The translations under genes were made by a program, and so were the position numbers. A stretch of 64,000 bases of DNA, from NCBI GenBank assembly GCA_020633335.1, contig JACKDU010000001.1, positions 1 to 64,000 on the forward strand, given 5' to 3'. Below the pieces are notes generated by a model. It saw only the letters and a program-made list of their open reading frames with translations. It was not told where the DNA came from and did not search any database. Of this stretch, positions 1-10,464 are shown in pieces. This DNA is from Myxococcales bacterium (GTDB lineage: Bacteria; Myxococcota_A; Polyangia; Nannocystales; Nannocystaceae). The first letter of the stretch is position 1, and every line of letters begins with the position of its first letter.

Positions 1-1554
1 GACCGCCGGCGCGGCGACCCCGAGGAACTCGAGCGAGAAGTCGCCGACGCTGTGGACGGCGACGGCCGCGAGGCCGCAGAGGGCGACCCGCCGGGCGGCG
101 CCGTCGCTCCGGCGACCGGCGCGGCGGAGGGCGTCGATCCAGGCGACGACGAGGCCGACCCCGAGGGCGGCGCCGAACCATCCCCACTCGATCCAGAGGG
201 CCGCGGGCGCCGACTCGAGGTGGGTGTGGATGACGACGCCGGAGGCGGGATCGACCGCCGGGAAGAGGTCGATGAAGGCGCCGCGGCCGATCCCGAGGAT
301 CGGCGCGAGGACGTGGAGGGCGAGCGCGTCGCGGGCGATCGCCAGCTTGTCGGCGATCCCGTGGCCGGCGTCGGCGACGGTCATCAGCTCGGCCCAGGCG
401 CCGGCGCGGGCGATCGCCGCGGCCGCGGCCCCGACCAGCGCGGCCGCGCCGAGGCGCGGGAGCCAGCGATCGCGGCGGCGGGTCCCCGGCTCAGGCTGTC
501 CCGAGAGCCAGGCGAAGGCGAGCGCCGGCGGGGCGGCGATCGCCAGGGCGACCAGCGCCCCGCGGGAGAGCGAGAGGATGAGGGCGGCGCCGACCACCAG
601 GAGTCCGGCCCAGAGGAGGATCCGGGCCTCGCTGCGCTCGTCGGCGCCCTCGCGCGGGCGGCCGCGGACCAGGAGCGCGGCGGCGGCGAAGAGCGCGAGG
701 AGGAAGAGGTCGGCCTGGTGGTTGGGGTTGACGAAGGTGGTCAGGAGCGCGGGCGTGGCCGCGGGGTCGACGTCGTGGGGGCGATAGACGCCGAGCACCG
801 AGGTGATCCCGAGGGCCCCCTGGACCAGGCCGATCCCGGCGACCGTCACCCCGGCGGCGCTGACCAGGGCGGCGCTGGTCCGCCAGGGGAGCTGGGCGCT
901 GACGATGAAGAGGAGGGTGAGGAGGGCGAGGCGGGCGGCCTCGAGGGCGGTGTCGGCCGGGGTCGGCGAGATGCTCGGCCAGGCCGCGACCCCGCTCTCG
1001 GCGAGGGCGGCGCTCACCCGATCGACGATCCCCGGGGCGAGGAGCTCGCGGAGACCGGCCGGCAGGGGCGCCGCCTGGATCGCCGTGACGATCGCCGCGA
1101 GCCCGCCGAGCCAGGCCGGCCAGGGGATCTCGAGCCAGCCGCGGGTGCGGCGACCGAGGCGGATCCAGAGGATCAGGACGAGGGCGGCGGTGGCGATCAC
1201 GACCTCGGGGGGCACCCCGCCGATCGCCAGCGCCGGCCCGCCGATCGCCAGCGCGAAGAGGGCGCGGGTCCATGGGGTCCGCTGGCGGCCGGCGTTTTGG
1301 CTCCGCCAGGACTCGGTCAATTCGCCCGAAAAATGCCTCTCTGGGGCTCGTTTTCGGGATTTCTTTCGCTCCTCTGAAAGCTGACTCTGGGTCGAATTTT
1401 CAGGCGCGACCTTCGCAGGGGCGTCGGCGCCTGGCGCCTCGCCCCCGCTGGCCGCGGAGTCCGGCGCCTCGCCCTCGTCGGCGGCACCTGGCGCCTCGCC
1501 CTCATCGGCGTCGCCCGACGCCTGCTCCGCGTCGTCGCCCTCGCCCCGGGCCAT
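1..1554 (-). CDS. O-antigen ligase/polymerase-family membrane protein, partial
   Basis: The minus-strand frame is open from an ATG at 1552-1554 to base 1 without a stop, so at least 518 codons are present and the C-terminus lies beyond the left edge. The first ~95 residues are hydrophilic, rich in Gly, Glu, Ala and Pro, with degenerate GEAP-type repeats. A long run of hydrophobic helices follows. Residues ~274-282 read FVNPNHQAD, which resembles the FVNRNH signature of Wzy_C/WaaL O-antigen ligase-family proteins. These proteins polymerise or transfer lipid-linked glycan on the periplasmic face. The start lies 3 bases after the stop of the Wzc-like gene, so they are very likely one operon. Family assignment is fairly sure; polymerase versus ligase cannot be decided. 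Confidence 0.8.
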   Translation of the reverse strand, partial: MARGEGDDAEQASGDADEGEAPGAADEGEAPDSAASGGEAPGADAPAKVAPENSTQSQLSEERKKSRKRAPERHFSGELTESWRSQNAGRQRTPWTRALFALAIGGPALAIGGVPPEVVIATAALVLILWIRLGRRTRGWLEIPWPAWLGGLAAIVTAIQAAPLPAGLRELLAPGIVDRVSAALAESGVAAWPSISPTPADTALEAARLALLTLLFIVSAQLPWRTSAALVSAAGVTVAGIGLVQGALGITSVLGVYRPHDVDPAATPALLTTFVNPNHQADLFLLALFAAAALLVRGRPREGADERSEARILLWAGLLVVGAALILSLSRGALVALAIAAPPALAFAWLSGQPEPGTRRRDRWLPRLGAAALVGAAAAAIARAGAWAELMTVADAGHGIADKLAIARDALALHVLAPILGIGRGAFIDLFPAVDPASGVVIHTHLESAPAALWIEWGWFGAALGVGLVVAWIDALRRAGRRSDGAARRVALCGLAAVAVHSVGDFSLEFLGVAAPAV

Positions 1555-1557
1555 CGC

Positions 1558-3771
1558 TCAGCTCGTCTCGCCCTGGGCCTCGCGCGGGCCATAGGCGTAG
1601 TAGCCGACCCGGTAGCCGCTGCTCTCGCTCCGCGGGTCGACCTCGTTGAGGACCACGCCGAGGAGGTTGGTGTCGCCCTGACGGAGGCTGGAGATCGCCC
1701 GCTGGAGCTCGGCGCGGCTGGTCGCCTGGCAGCGGGCGACGATGATCACGCCGTCGACGATCCGCGCGAGGATCACCGGATCGGTGACCGGCAGCACCGG
1801 CGGCGAGTCGATCAGGATCACCTCGAAGCGCTCGCGGAGCTCGCCGATGAGCCGCCGCATCGCCGGCGAGTCGAGGAGCTCGGCGGGGTTCTGGGGGACC
1901 GCGCCGCAGAGGAGCACCGAGAGGTGCTCGGGCTGATCCTCGAGGCCCTCGAGGAGCGCCTCGTCGATCGCCGCGTCGCCGGCGAGGACCGCCGAGAGCC
2001 CCGGCGGCTCGCCGGTCGGCGGCGAGAAGACCTGGTGGAGCCGCGGCCGGCGCATGTCGGCGTCGATCAGGAGCACCTTCTTGCCGGCCTGGCAGAAGCT
2101 CATCGCCAGGTTGAGCGCGGTCGAGCTCTTGCCCTCCGACGAGCTCGGCGAGGTGACCATGAGCGTGCGGCAGGGGTGCGAGCCCTCGACGAAGGTGAGC
2201 GCCGTCCGCAGGCCGCGGCAGCGCTCGGCCATCAGCGAGTGCGGGTAGAGGTAGGCGTGGAGGTCCCGCTGGCGCCGCTGGGCGCGGGTGTTGCCGACGC
2301 CGATCCGGGCGTCGGCGGGGAGGAGCGGGAGCTGGCCGAGCACCGGCAGGCCGTAGGCGGCGATCGCCCGCTCGAGGTCGGCGAGCGAGCGGATCCGCTG
2401 GTCGCGGAGGTCGATGATCACCGCCAGGAGGGCGCCGAGGCCGAGCCCAGCGACCAGCCCGAGGGCGAGGAGGAGCCCCTTCGGCGGGAAGAAGGGCGCC
2501 CTCGGCCGGGTCGCGAGGTCGAGGATCTCGATCCCCTCGGCCTCGACCCGGTTGGTCATGCCGATCTCGGCGTCGCGCTGGGCGACCAGCGTGTAGGTCT
2601 CGGAGGCGGTCTTGGCGTCGCGCTCGAGCTCCCGGTACTCGCGCTCGAGGGCCGAGAGCTCGAGGGCCCGCTGCTGCTCGGCGGCGAGCGACGCCTCGTG
2701 GCGCTGGCGGGTCTTGAGGGTCGCGTTGGCCCGCGCCTTGAGGGACTCGAGGAGCTCGCGACCCTCGCGGTCGATCCGGGCGTTGATCAGGTCCAGCCGC
2801 TTCTTCGCCTGCTGGAGCTCGGGCATCTTGTCGCCGTACTTGACGCTGAGCTGCTCGACGTCGCGCTCGGCCGCGAGCTGCTCGGCCCGCATCTCCTCGA
2901 AGACCTTGCGCTCGAGTGGCGGCAGCAGGGTCGCGCTCGCCAGCGAGCCCTCGCGGTGGAGGCGGCGGGCCTCTTCGTAGGCCGCCTGGGCGGCGTAGTG
3001 ATCGGCCTCGGCCTGCTTGAGGTGGCCGGTCTCGGCGATCACCGCCTCGGTGATCACGTTCTGGCGATCGGCGAGCGAGACCGACGAGATCCCGTGGCTC
3101 TCGAGGAAGTCGGCCATCTTCCGCTCGGCCCCCTGGAGCTCGCCGAGCGCCTTGGCCCGCTCGCTCGTCAGGTTCTCCTTCGCCTGCTTGCCGGTCGCCG
3201 AGCGCCGGGTCTGGGTGTACTCGAGGAAGGCGTGGGCGACCGCGTTGGCGATCTCGGCGGCGATCTCGGGGTCGGGGTAGTCGGCGTTGATCTGGAGGAG
3301 CCGCGAGCCGCGGACCTCCTCGACCGAGGTGATCTCGCGGAGGCGCTCGATCGGATCGATCTCGGCGATCCGAGCGACCCGCTCGGGCTCCGAGCGGATC
3401 GACGCGACGCCGAGGAAGACCGGGTCCTGGGCGAGGCCGAGGGCGTCGAGCGCCCGGCCGGCGACCTCGCGGCTCGAGATGATCTCGCGCTGGGTCTGGT
3501 AGTACTCGCGGTAGGCGAGGAGGCGGCCCTCGCCCTCGTCGGTCACGCCCTTCACCTTGTCGAAGGTCTGGGGCCCGCTGAGGTGGAGGACGACGGTGGC
3601 GCTCGCTCGCCAGCGCGGCTGCAGCGTCGAGATCGTCACCAGCGAGGCCGCGACCGCGAGCGCCGAGGTCGCGGCGACCACCAGCCAGCGCCGGCGGAGG
3701 ATCGCCAGGAGGCGGACGACCTGCTCGAGCGCCCGATCGGCGTCGTCGTGGTGCTCCCCCGGCGCGGTCAT
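1558..3771 (-). CDS. Polysaccharide co-polymerase with tyrosine autokinase domain (Wzc-like BY-kinase)
   Basis: The 737-residue protein has the full Wzc/BY-kinase architecture. There is a cytosolic N-terminus, a membrane helix at ~28-50, a Wzz-type periplasmic region with long coiled coils (~170-430), a second helix at ~430-455, and a C-terminal P-loop kinase. Walker A is SSSEGKSST near residue 545, Walker A' is LLIDADMRRPR near 569, and Walker B is VILIDSPPV near 653. The last residues contain a tyrosine cluster (YRVGYYAYG), the usual autophosphorylation tail. Such proteins control export and chain length of capsule, EPS or spore-coat polysaccharide. The next gene downstream is the O-antigen ligase-family protein, 3 bases away. 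No strong ribosome binding site is seen before the ATG. Length and domain order are normal for the fused proteobacterial type. Confidence 0.92.
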   Translation of the reverse strand: MTAPGEHHDDADRALEQVVRLLAILRRRWLVVAATSALAVAASLVTISTLQPRWRASATVVLHLSGPQTFDKVKGVTDEGEGRLLAYREYYQTQREIISSREVAGRALDALGLAQDPVFLGVASIRSEPERVARIAEIDPIERLREITSVEEVRGSRLLQINADYPDPEIAAEIANAVAHAFLEYTQTRRSATGKQAKENLTSERAKALGELQGAERKMADFLESHGISSVSLADRQNVITEAVIAETGHLKQAEADHYAAQAAYEEARRLHREGSLASATLLPPLERKVFEEMRAEQLAAERDVEQLSVKYGDKMPELQQAKKRLDLINARIDREGRELLESLKARANATLKTRQRHEASLAAEQQRALELSALEREYRELERDAKTASETYTLVAQRDAEIGMTNRVEAEGIEILDLATRPRAPFFPPKGLLLALGLVAGLGLGALLAVIIDLRDQRIRSLADLERAIAAYGLPVLGQLPLLPADARIGVGNTRAQRRQRDLHAYLYPHSLMAERCRGLRTALTFVEGSHPCRTLMVTSPSSSEGKSSTALNLAMSFCQAGKKVLLIDADMRRPRLHQVFSPPTGEPPGLSAVLAGDAAIDEALLEGLEDQPEHLSVLLCGAVPQNPAELLDSPAMRRLIGELRERFEVILIDSPPVLPVTDPVILARIVDGVIIVARCQATSRAELQRAISSLRQGDTNLLGVVLNEVDPRSESSGYRVGYYAYGPREAQGETS

Positions 3772-3888
3772 GGGAGCGACAAGCTTAGAGGTTTCGGGGC
3801 GGGCCGTCCAAGCAAGCGGCCGATCGGCCGGAGCGCGGCGGATCCGCAGGGATCGCGGCGATCGCCGCGGCCGGCGCCTCGCGGGCTC

Positions 3889-5472
3889 TTAGGGGCAGGC
3901 CGCGGGCGCGAACGCCAGGAAGGGGTTGTTGTCGTCCTGGGCGACCAGCGCGAGATCGCCGATCGCGTTGGTGGCGACGCCGATCCCCATGACGCTCCAG
4001 TGGACCAGGTTGTACGCGAGGAGGGGCGGCCCGAAGGGCTCGCCGTCGGCGTAGAACCACCGGAGGTAGAGCGACGCCGGGTCGCCCTTGCAGTTCTGGT
4101 CGAGCTCCGGCGGGCCGCACCCCGCCCAGGCGACCAGGACGTTGTCGCTCGCGTCGGCGACGAGGTCGATCCGCGGGAACGCGCCGAGGGCCTCGGTCGA
4201 CGCCGCCTGCGAGGTGACGAGCTTGCCCGAGCCGTCGAAGGTGAAGAGGTGGACCTGCGCGTCGGCTCCGGTCGCGGCGATCACCACCGTGTCGCTGAGG
4301 GCCGCGACCCCGACCCAGGGGTTCGAGTTGTTGATCGAGGTCGCGCCGTCGTCGACCTCGAAGGCGCTGGTCAGCGCGCCCGGGCCGTCGTAGGTGCGGA
4401 CGTTGATCCGGCCGGTGTCGTCGCTGTAGGCGAGGGCGAACGCGCCGTCGTCGCGGAGGTCGATCGCCGGCGAGGTGACGTCGCCGACGAAGGAGTCGCC
4501 GGCGACGAAGTCCGGCGGCGGGAGGCCGGCGGCGGGGACCCGGCGGGTGCGGATCAGCCACTTGCCGGGGTCGAGCCCGCCGCTCGCGCGGAAGGCGATG
4601 AGCGCGTCGCCCTGGGCGTTGATCGCGACCGCGGGGTCTCGCTGGGAGCCGCTCGTGCTCTCGCTCGCCGAGAAGATCGGGCCGCCGACGCCCTCGGCGT
4701 TGAAGGTGCTGTAGCGGATGTCGTCGCTGTTCTGCGCGACCTGCCAGGCGACGATGAAGCGGCCGTCGGGGGCCGCGGCGATCACCGGCCGCGAGGTCGA
4801 GAGCGGGCCGCTGTAGGCGTCGATCGGCCCGCCGACGGCCGAGCCGTCGGGGTCGTAGCGCTCGATCACGACCCGGCTGGTCCCGAGGTTCGCGTTGAAC
4901 CAGTCGGTGACCACGTAGGCCCGACCGGCGCCGTCGATCGCCACCGCCCGTGGCGACTCGTGGTTGAGGTCGACGCTCGAGATCCCCTTGCCCTGGCCGA
5001 GGGCGATCGACGGCCCGAGCGCGCCGGCGTAGATCGCCCCGTCGCCGCAGGCCGGCAGGGCGCAGTCGAGGCGGCAGCCGCCCTGCGACTTGGCGTCGTT
5101 GCCCTCGCCGAGGTCGCACGCCTCCTGGCCGACCCAGACGAAGCCGTCGCCGCAGCTCGCCGCGACGCAGCCGCTCAGGCAGGCGTCGGCGTCGCTCTGG
5201 TTGCCGTCGTCGCAGGCCTCGCCGGGATCGACGACCCCGTCGCCGCAGGTGGGAGCGACCCCGCTGGTCTCGCCGCCGCTCGACGACGACGAGCTGGCGT
5301 CCGCGGTGGTGCTCGGCGTGGTCGTCGTCCCGCCGCTCGCGTCGCTCCCGCTGGTGTCGGCGTCGCTCGTGCTGGCCTCGCCGCCGCCCGTGCTGAGCTG
5401 CGGGGAGTCGGTGAAGCAGGCGCTGGCGCTCTGGAGCGCGAATGCCGCGAGGATGACGCTGGGGCGCCGCAT
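3889..5472 (-). CDS. Secreted lipoprotein with DUF4215 cysteine-rich repeats
   Basis: This 527-residue protein has a lipoprotein signal (positive start, hydrophobic core, ASAC with Cys19). A Ser/Thr/Asp/Gly-rich linker to about residue 72 follows. Two DUF4215/Myxococcus cysteine-rich repeats come next: [16 protein letters not shown], then a variant CGDGF...CDLGEGN. The remaining ~380 residues have repeated segments of the kind VAIDGAGRAYVV, FIVAWQVAQ and ALIAFRASG, suggesting a beta-propeller or other repeated beta fold. It should sit on the outer surface or in the outer membrane. No enzymatic motif is seen and no specific function is proposed. It lies 117 bases upstream of the Wzc-like gene and is divergent from tesB. 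Confidence 0.85.
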   Translation of the reverse strand: MRRPSVILAAFALQSASACFTDSPQLSTGGGEASTSDADTSGSDASGGTTTTPSTTADASSSSSSGGETSGVAPTCGDGVVDPGEACDDGNQSDADACLSGCVAASCGDGFVWVGQEACDLGEGNDAKSQGGCRLDCALPACGDGAIYAGALGPSIALGQGKGISSVDLNHESPRAVAIDGAGRAYVVTDWFNANLGTSRVVIERYDPDGSAVGGPIDAYSGPLSTSRPVIAAAPDGRFIVAWQVAQNSDDIRYSTFNAEGVGGPIFSASESTSGSQRDPAVAINAQGDALIAFRASGGLDPGKWLIRTRRVPAAGLPPPDFVAGDSFVGDVTSPAIDLRDDGAFALAYSDDTGRINVRTYDGPGALTSAFEVDDGATSINNSNPWVGVAALSDTVVIAATGADAQVHLFTFDGSGKLVTSQAASTEALGAFPRIDLVADASDNVLVAWAGCGPPELDQNCKGDPASLYLRWFYADGEPFGPPLLAYNLVHWSVMGIGVATNAIGDLALVAQDDNNPFLAFAPAACP

Positions 5473-5590
5473 CAGGACCTCGATGGTAGTGGAGGCCGGG
5501 CCCGCTTGCAGCCGCGGGCTCGGTCCCCATCCGGGGGCGTGCGCCCACGGGCCTGGCCGCGGGGCTCCGCCCGTGGCACTAGTGGTCGCG

Positions 5591-6466
5591 ATGCACGTCG
5601 TCCTCGCTGAACTCCTCGAGCTCCTCGGCCTTGAGCGCCTCGAGCGGACCCTCTTTCGCGGCCAGAGCCAGGACCTCGGGTGGGGGAACGTCTTCGGCGG
5701 CCAGGTCCTCGGGCAGGCGCTCTCGGCGGCCCAGCAGACCGTCCCCGACGGCCGCTCGGTCCACTCCCTCCACGGCTACTTCCTCCGGACTGGGGACGCC
5801 CGCAAGCCGATCATCTACGACGTCGACTGCATCCGCGACGGCAAGAGCTTCACCACCCGCCGGGTCGTGGCGATCCAGAACGGCGAGGCGATCTTCTCGA
5901 TGGGCGCCTCCTTCCAGATCGACGAGGGCGGCTTCGACCATCAGGCGGCGATGCCCGAGGTCCCCGGCCCCGAGTCGCTGGTCTCGGAGACCGAGCTCGC
6001 CCGCCAGCTCGGCGATCGGATCCCGCCGCCCCTGCGCGCGCGCGCGCTCGCCGACAAGCCGATCGAGATCCGCCAGGTCGAGCCGGTCGATCTCCTGCGC
6101 CCCGACGTCCGCGCGCCGCAGCGCCACGTCTGGTACCGGGCGATCGGACCGCTCCCCGACGACCCCAAGGTCCACCGCCTCCTCCTCGCCTACGCCTCCG
6201 ACTTCCACTTCATGACCACGGCGATGTTCCCCCACGGGGTCTCGTGGCTGACCCCGGGGATGCAGACCGCGAGCCTCGACCACGCGATGTGGTTCCACCG
6301 CGACTTCCGCCTCGACGATTGGCTCCTCTACGCGGTCGAGAGCCCCTCGGCCTCGCACGCCCGCGGGCTCGCGCGCGGCCACTTCTTCAACCGCGCGGGC
6401 GAGCTGGTGGCGTCGACGATGCAGGAGGGGCTGATCCGGCTCCGCGCGCCGCGATCGCCGGAGTAG
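5591..6466 (+). CDS. tesB: Acyl-CoA thioesterase II (TesB)
   Basis: The protein is 291 residues, close to the ~286 of Escherichia coli TesB, and has the double hotdog arrangement. The N-terminal half contains GNVFGGQVLGQAL and HGYFLRTGD. The C-terminal half contains YASDFHF followed by PHGVSW. The Asp of YASD is residue 204, the position of the catalytic Asp204 of E. coli TesB. The end shows the usual RGHFFNRAGELVAS...QEGLIR. The enzyme hydrolyses medium- and long-chain acyl-CoA to free acid and CoA in the cytosol. The ATG at 5591 was chosen because it gives the family's normal N-terminus; the frame stays open upstream but that stretch is unrelated. It is monocistronic and divergent from the DUF4215 lipoprotein. 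Confidence 0.93.
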   Translation: MHVVLAELLELLGLERLERTLFRGQSQDLGWGNVFGGQVLGQALSAAQQTVPDGRSVHSLHGYFLRTGDARKPIIYDVDCIRDGKSFTTRRVVAIQNGEAIFSMGASFQIDEGGFDHQAAMPEVPGPESLVSETELARQLGDRIPPPLRARALADKPIEIRQVEPVDLLRPDVRAPQRHVWYRAIGPLPDDPKVHRLLLAYASDFHFMTTAMFPHGVSWLTPGMQTASLDHAMWFHRDFRLDDWLLYAVESPSASHARGLARGHFFNRAGELVASTMQEGLIRLRAPRSPE

Positions 6467-6600
6467 CGATCGCCCGCTTCGCGCGCCTGCGCGCGCGTCT
6501 GCGCGCGGCGACCGGCCGAGGCCCGCGGGCGCGCGCGTCCGCGCCAGCGCTGGGTGCAGACGCTGACCAGGCCCGCCCCGGTCGCGTATAACCGGAGCCG

Positions 6601-7341
6601 ATGCGGAGCCTGACGAGAGGGTTGTTCAATCTGGTGATCGCGGCCGCGCTGGTGCTCGGCGCCTGCTCGAAGAGCGTCGAGGGCGAGACCAAGAAGTGGA
6701 CCGCGAACACGACCAAGGTCAGCGAGCTCGAGGCCCAGTACCCGGGCCTGAAGCCGGCGCTCGAGGCCCGCAAGGCGAGCGCCCAGAAGATCTACGACGA
6801 CGCCGCCAAGCTCGACGGCGACGCCAAGATCGAGAAGCTCGCCGAGGCCAACCGGGCGCTGATGACCGGCTTCGTCGACGACCTCGACGACCTCGACGAC
6901 AAGATGAAGCGCCTCCGCGAGGCCCGGGTCGAGGCCGCGTCGATGGCCGGCGACGAGTCGAGCCGCCTCGGGGCCAAGGTCGCGGCGGTCGACGCCGAGA
7001 AGGCGCTCGAGCGGGCCGAGGCCGCGCTCAAGACCGGCGCGAGCGACGAGGCGAGCGCGGCCGCGGTGCTCAAGAAGGTCGTCTCGGACATCGACACCGC
7101 CCAGACCGCGGTCAACAAGGTGATCTCCGCCGACCAGGCGAAGAAGAGCGCCGCCGACGCGGAGAAGAAGGCGGCGGAGGCCAAGGTCGACGACGCGAAG
7201 GCGGCCGACGAGGCCAAGGTCGCCCCCTGGAAGTGCGGCTACTGCGACGCCGAGAACCCGCACGACGCGGGCAACTGCAACTCCTGCGGCGCGCCGCGCT
7301 CGGGCGACAAGAAGCCCGAGGGCGACGCCGAGAAGAAGTAG
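6601..7341 (+). CDS. Lipoprotein with helical rod and C-terminal RanBP2-type zinc finger
   Basis: The 246-residue protein starts with a lipoprotein signal (VLGAC, Cys22). A Lys/Ala/Glu/Asp-rich region (~30-205) then looks fully helical or coiled coil. The tail has a zinc ribbon: Trp210, Cys212, Cys215, Asn219, Cys226 and Cys229. This fits the RanBP2-type pattern W-x-C-x2-C-x3-N-x6-C-x2-C exactly. A Lys-rich end follows (SGDKKPEGDAEKK). RanBP2 fingers are normally intracellular RNA- or ubiquitin-binding modules, so one on an exported lipoprotein is unusual. An alternative reading is a generic zinc-ribbon of the DZR/TFIIB class. There is no operon partner: tesB ends 133 bases upstream and prfC converges from the other side. 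No function is assigned. Confidence 0.82.
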   Translation: MRSLTRGLFNLVIAAALVLGACSKSVEGETKKWTANTTKVSELEAQYPGLKPALEARKASAQKIYDDAAKLDGDAKIEKLAEANRALMTGFVDDLDDLDDKMKRLREARVEAASMAGDESSRLGAKVAAVDAEKALERAEAALKTGASDEASAAAVLKKVVSDIDTAQTAVNKVISADQAKKSAADAEKKAAEAKVDDAKAADEAKVAPWKCGYCDAENPHDAGNCNSCGAPRSGDKKPEGDAEKK

Positions 7342-7346
7342 CCCCG

Positions 7347-7378
7347 GTCGATCGTGGCGCGCGTCGATCGTGGCGCGC
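7347..7378. repeat. Two tandem copies of a 16-base sequence
   Basis: The 16-base unit GTCGATCGTGGCGCGC occurs twice back to back (7347-7362 and 7363-7378) in the short gap between the zinc-finger lipoprotein and the convergent prfC gene. It contains the palindrome CGATCG and alternating GC. It carries no T-tract, so it is not an obvious intrinsic terminator, although the GC-rich repeat could form structure between the convergent genes. Confidence 0.75.
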
Positions 7379-7392
7379 GCCGTCGTCGTCCC

Positions 7393-9105
<1,713 letters not shown>

Positions 9106-9188
9106 ACCAGAGGGGGCCGCGCTTGGCCAGGGTCGGCGGCGGCGCGCAGCGCTTGCCAGCGGCGCCCGCCGGCCCGCAAGCTAGGCCC

Positions 9189-10187
9189 ATGCAACGCCTG
9201 CAAAGGCGCGTCCGCCTCGGCGGCGGAGCCCTCGCCGCGCTCGCGCTCGCGGCCGCCGCCTGCGGGCGCCCGGCCCTGGTCGCACCGACGGTCGAGGGCG
9301 GGCCCTCGCCCTGCGGCGCCGACGGCCGCGGGGTCGCCCTCCAGGTCCTCGGCTCGGGCGGGCCGATCGCCGACGACCGGCGGGCGAGCAGCGGCTACCT
9401 GGTGTGGAGCGAGGGCGAGGCGCGGGCGCTGGTCGACGTCGGCGGCGGGGTCTTCCAGCGCTTCGCGGCCAGCGGCGCGTCGCTCGACGACCTCGAGGTG
9501 ATCGTCCTCTCGCACCTCCACGTCGATCACTCCGGCGATCTGCCGGCGCTGGTCAAGAGCGGGGTCTTCGGCGATCGGGGGCGGCCGCTGCCGCTGGTCG
9601 GCCCCGACGGCGGCGAGCTCTTCCCGGCCCTCGGGGCCTTCCTGGCGGCGCTCTTCGGGCCCCAGGGCGCCTACCCCTACCTCGGCGGCGCGCTCGCGGG
9701 CGAGGGGCTCCGCCTCGAGCCGCGCGAGGTCGCGGTCGCGGGTGCCGGCGCGAGCTTCGAGCTCCCCGGCCTCCGCCTCCGGGTCGTCGGCGTGCCCCAC
9801 GGGGTGGTGCCGGCGCTCGGCGCCCGGATCGACGTCGGCGGGGTCTCGATCGCCTTCACCGGCGATCAGCGGATGGACGACCCGCGCTTCGCGGCGATGA
9901 TCGCCGGCGTCGACCTCCTGGTCGCCCACCACGCGATCCCCGAGGAGAGCGGCGCGCCGGCCCGGGCGCTCCACGCCACGCCCTCGGCGATCGGCGCGCT
10001 CGCGGCCGACGCCGGCGTCCGCCACCTCGTCCTCTCCCACCACATGCTCCGCTCGCTCCGCGCGCTCGACCGCGGGATCGCCGAGATCCGCCGGCGCTAC
10101 CGCGGCCCGCTCACCCTCGCCGACGACCTCGTCTGCGTCCCCGTGCCGATTTCGGCTCTGGATCCGGCCCCGGCCCCCGCGAAGTAG
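9189..10187 (+). CDS. MBL-fold hydrolase lipoprotein
   Basis: The 332-residue protein has a lipoprotein signal (ALAAAAC, Cys25) followed by a metallo-beta-lactamase fold. The zinc motif HLHVDHSGD gives His109, His111, Asp113 and His114. Later residues fit the fold: VVGVPHG, AFTGD and LLVAHHAIPE, then LVLSHHM near the end. The arrangement (VLGSGG near the start, then DVGGGVFQRF) matches the RNase Z/arylsulfatase-like branch of MBL proteins rather than beta-lactamases. Being exported, it probably hydrolyses an ester or phosphoester outside the cytoplasm; the substrate is unknown. The ATG at 9189 gives a proper signal peptide. It is followed by 277 bases without a gene. Confidence 0.88.
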   Translation: MQRLQRRVRLGGGALAALALAAAACGRPALVAPTVEGGPSPCGADGRGVALQVLGSGGPIADDRRASSGYLVWSEGEARALVDVGGGVFQRFAASGASLDDLEVIVLSHLHVDHSGDLPALVKSGVFGDRGRPLPLVGPDGGELFPALGAFLAALFGPQGAYPYLGGALAGEGLRLEPREVAVAGAGASFELPGLRLRVVGVPHGVVPALGARIDVGGVSIAFTGDQRMDDPRFAAMIAGVDLLVAHHAIPEESGAPARALHATPSAIGALAADAGVRHLVLSHHMLRSLRALDRGIAEIRRRYRGPLTLADDLVCVPVPISALDPAPAPAK

Positions 10188-10362
10188 ACATGTTCTTTGG
10201 GACCTGTGCCTTTGTCTATGTGCTCTGCCGCTGGCTGGGCTCGCGGGGCGCTCGCCCGCGGCCGGGCCGGGCCTGCGCACGGGCGCGCTGATCCGCCGGC
10301 GCCGGCCGAGCGTCGGGCGGCCGCGGGTCCGCCGGCGGCGCCCAGGGTCGCCGGGCCGCCCG

Positions 10363-10382
10363 GTGTGCGCGCGCGCGCGCGC
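10363..10382. repeat. Alternating purine-pyrimidine tract (GC/GT)
   Basis: Twenty bases alternate purine and pyrimidine (GTGT followed by eight GC dinucleotides) in the 277-base gap before the TerC-family gene. A second GC-alternating patch lies just after it (10386-10394). Such tracts can adopt Z-DNA under negative supercoiling. It lies about 80 bases upstream of the chosen start codon, so it may be in or near the promoter. The first part of this gap (10188-10240) is lower in GC than its surroundings, but I see no gene in it. Confidence 0.6.
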
Positions 10383-10464
10383 CGCCGCGCGCGCTGGCCG
10401 GGCTTGTCGAGGCGCGCGGCCCTTTGGCATGGTCATCCCCCGCGATCCCCCTGCGAGCGCTCCG

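Noticed and set aside
52..1377. A 441-codon open frame on the plus strand
   Set aside because: It is antisense to the ligase-family membrane gene, whose frame is continuous to the left edge and contains FVNPNHQAD.
1924..5610. A 1228-codon open frame on the plus strand
   Set aside because: It lies antisense to the Wzc-like and DUF4215 lipoprotein genes, which have clear motifs. Its own translation is low-complexity Arg/Asp/Glu/Val-rich and matches nothing; it is a high-GC shadow.
10429..10464. Earlier ATG for the TerC-family gene
   Set aside because: The extra 12 residues (MVIPRDPPASAP) have no counterpart I know in TerC proteins, and the next ATG starts right before the first helix.
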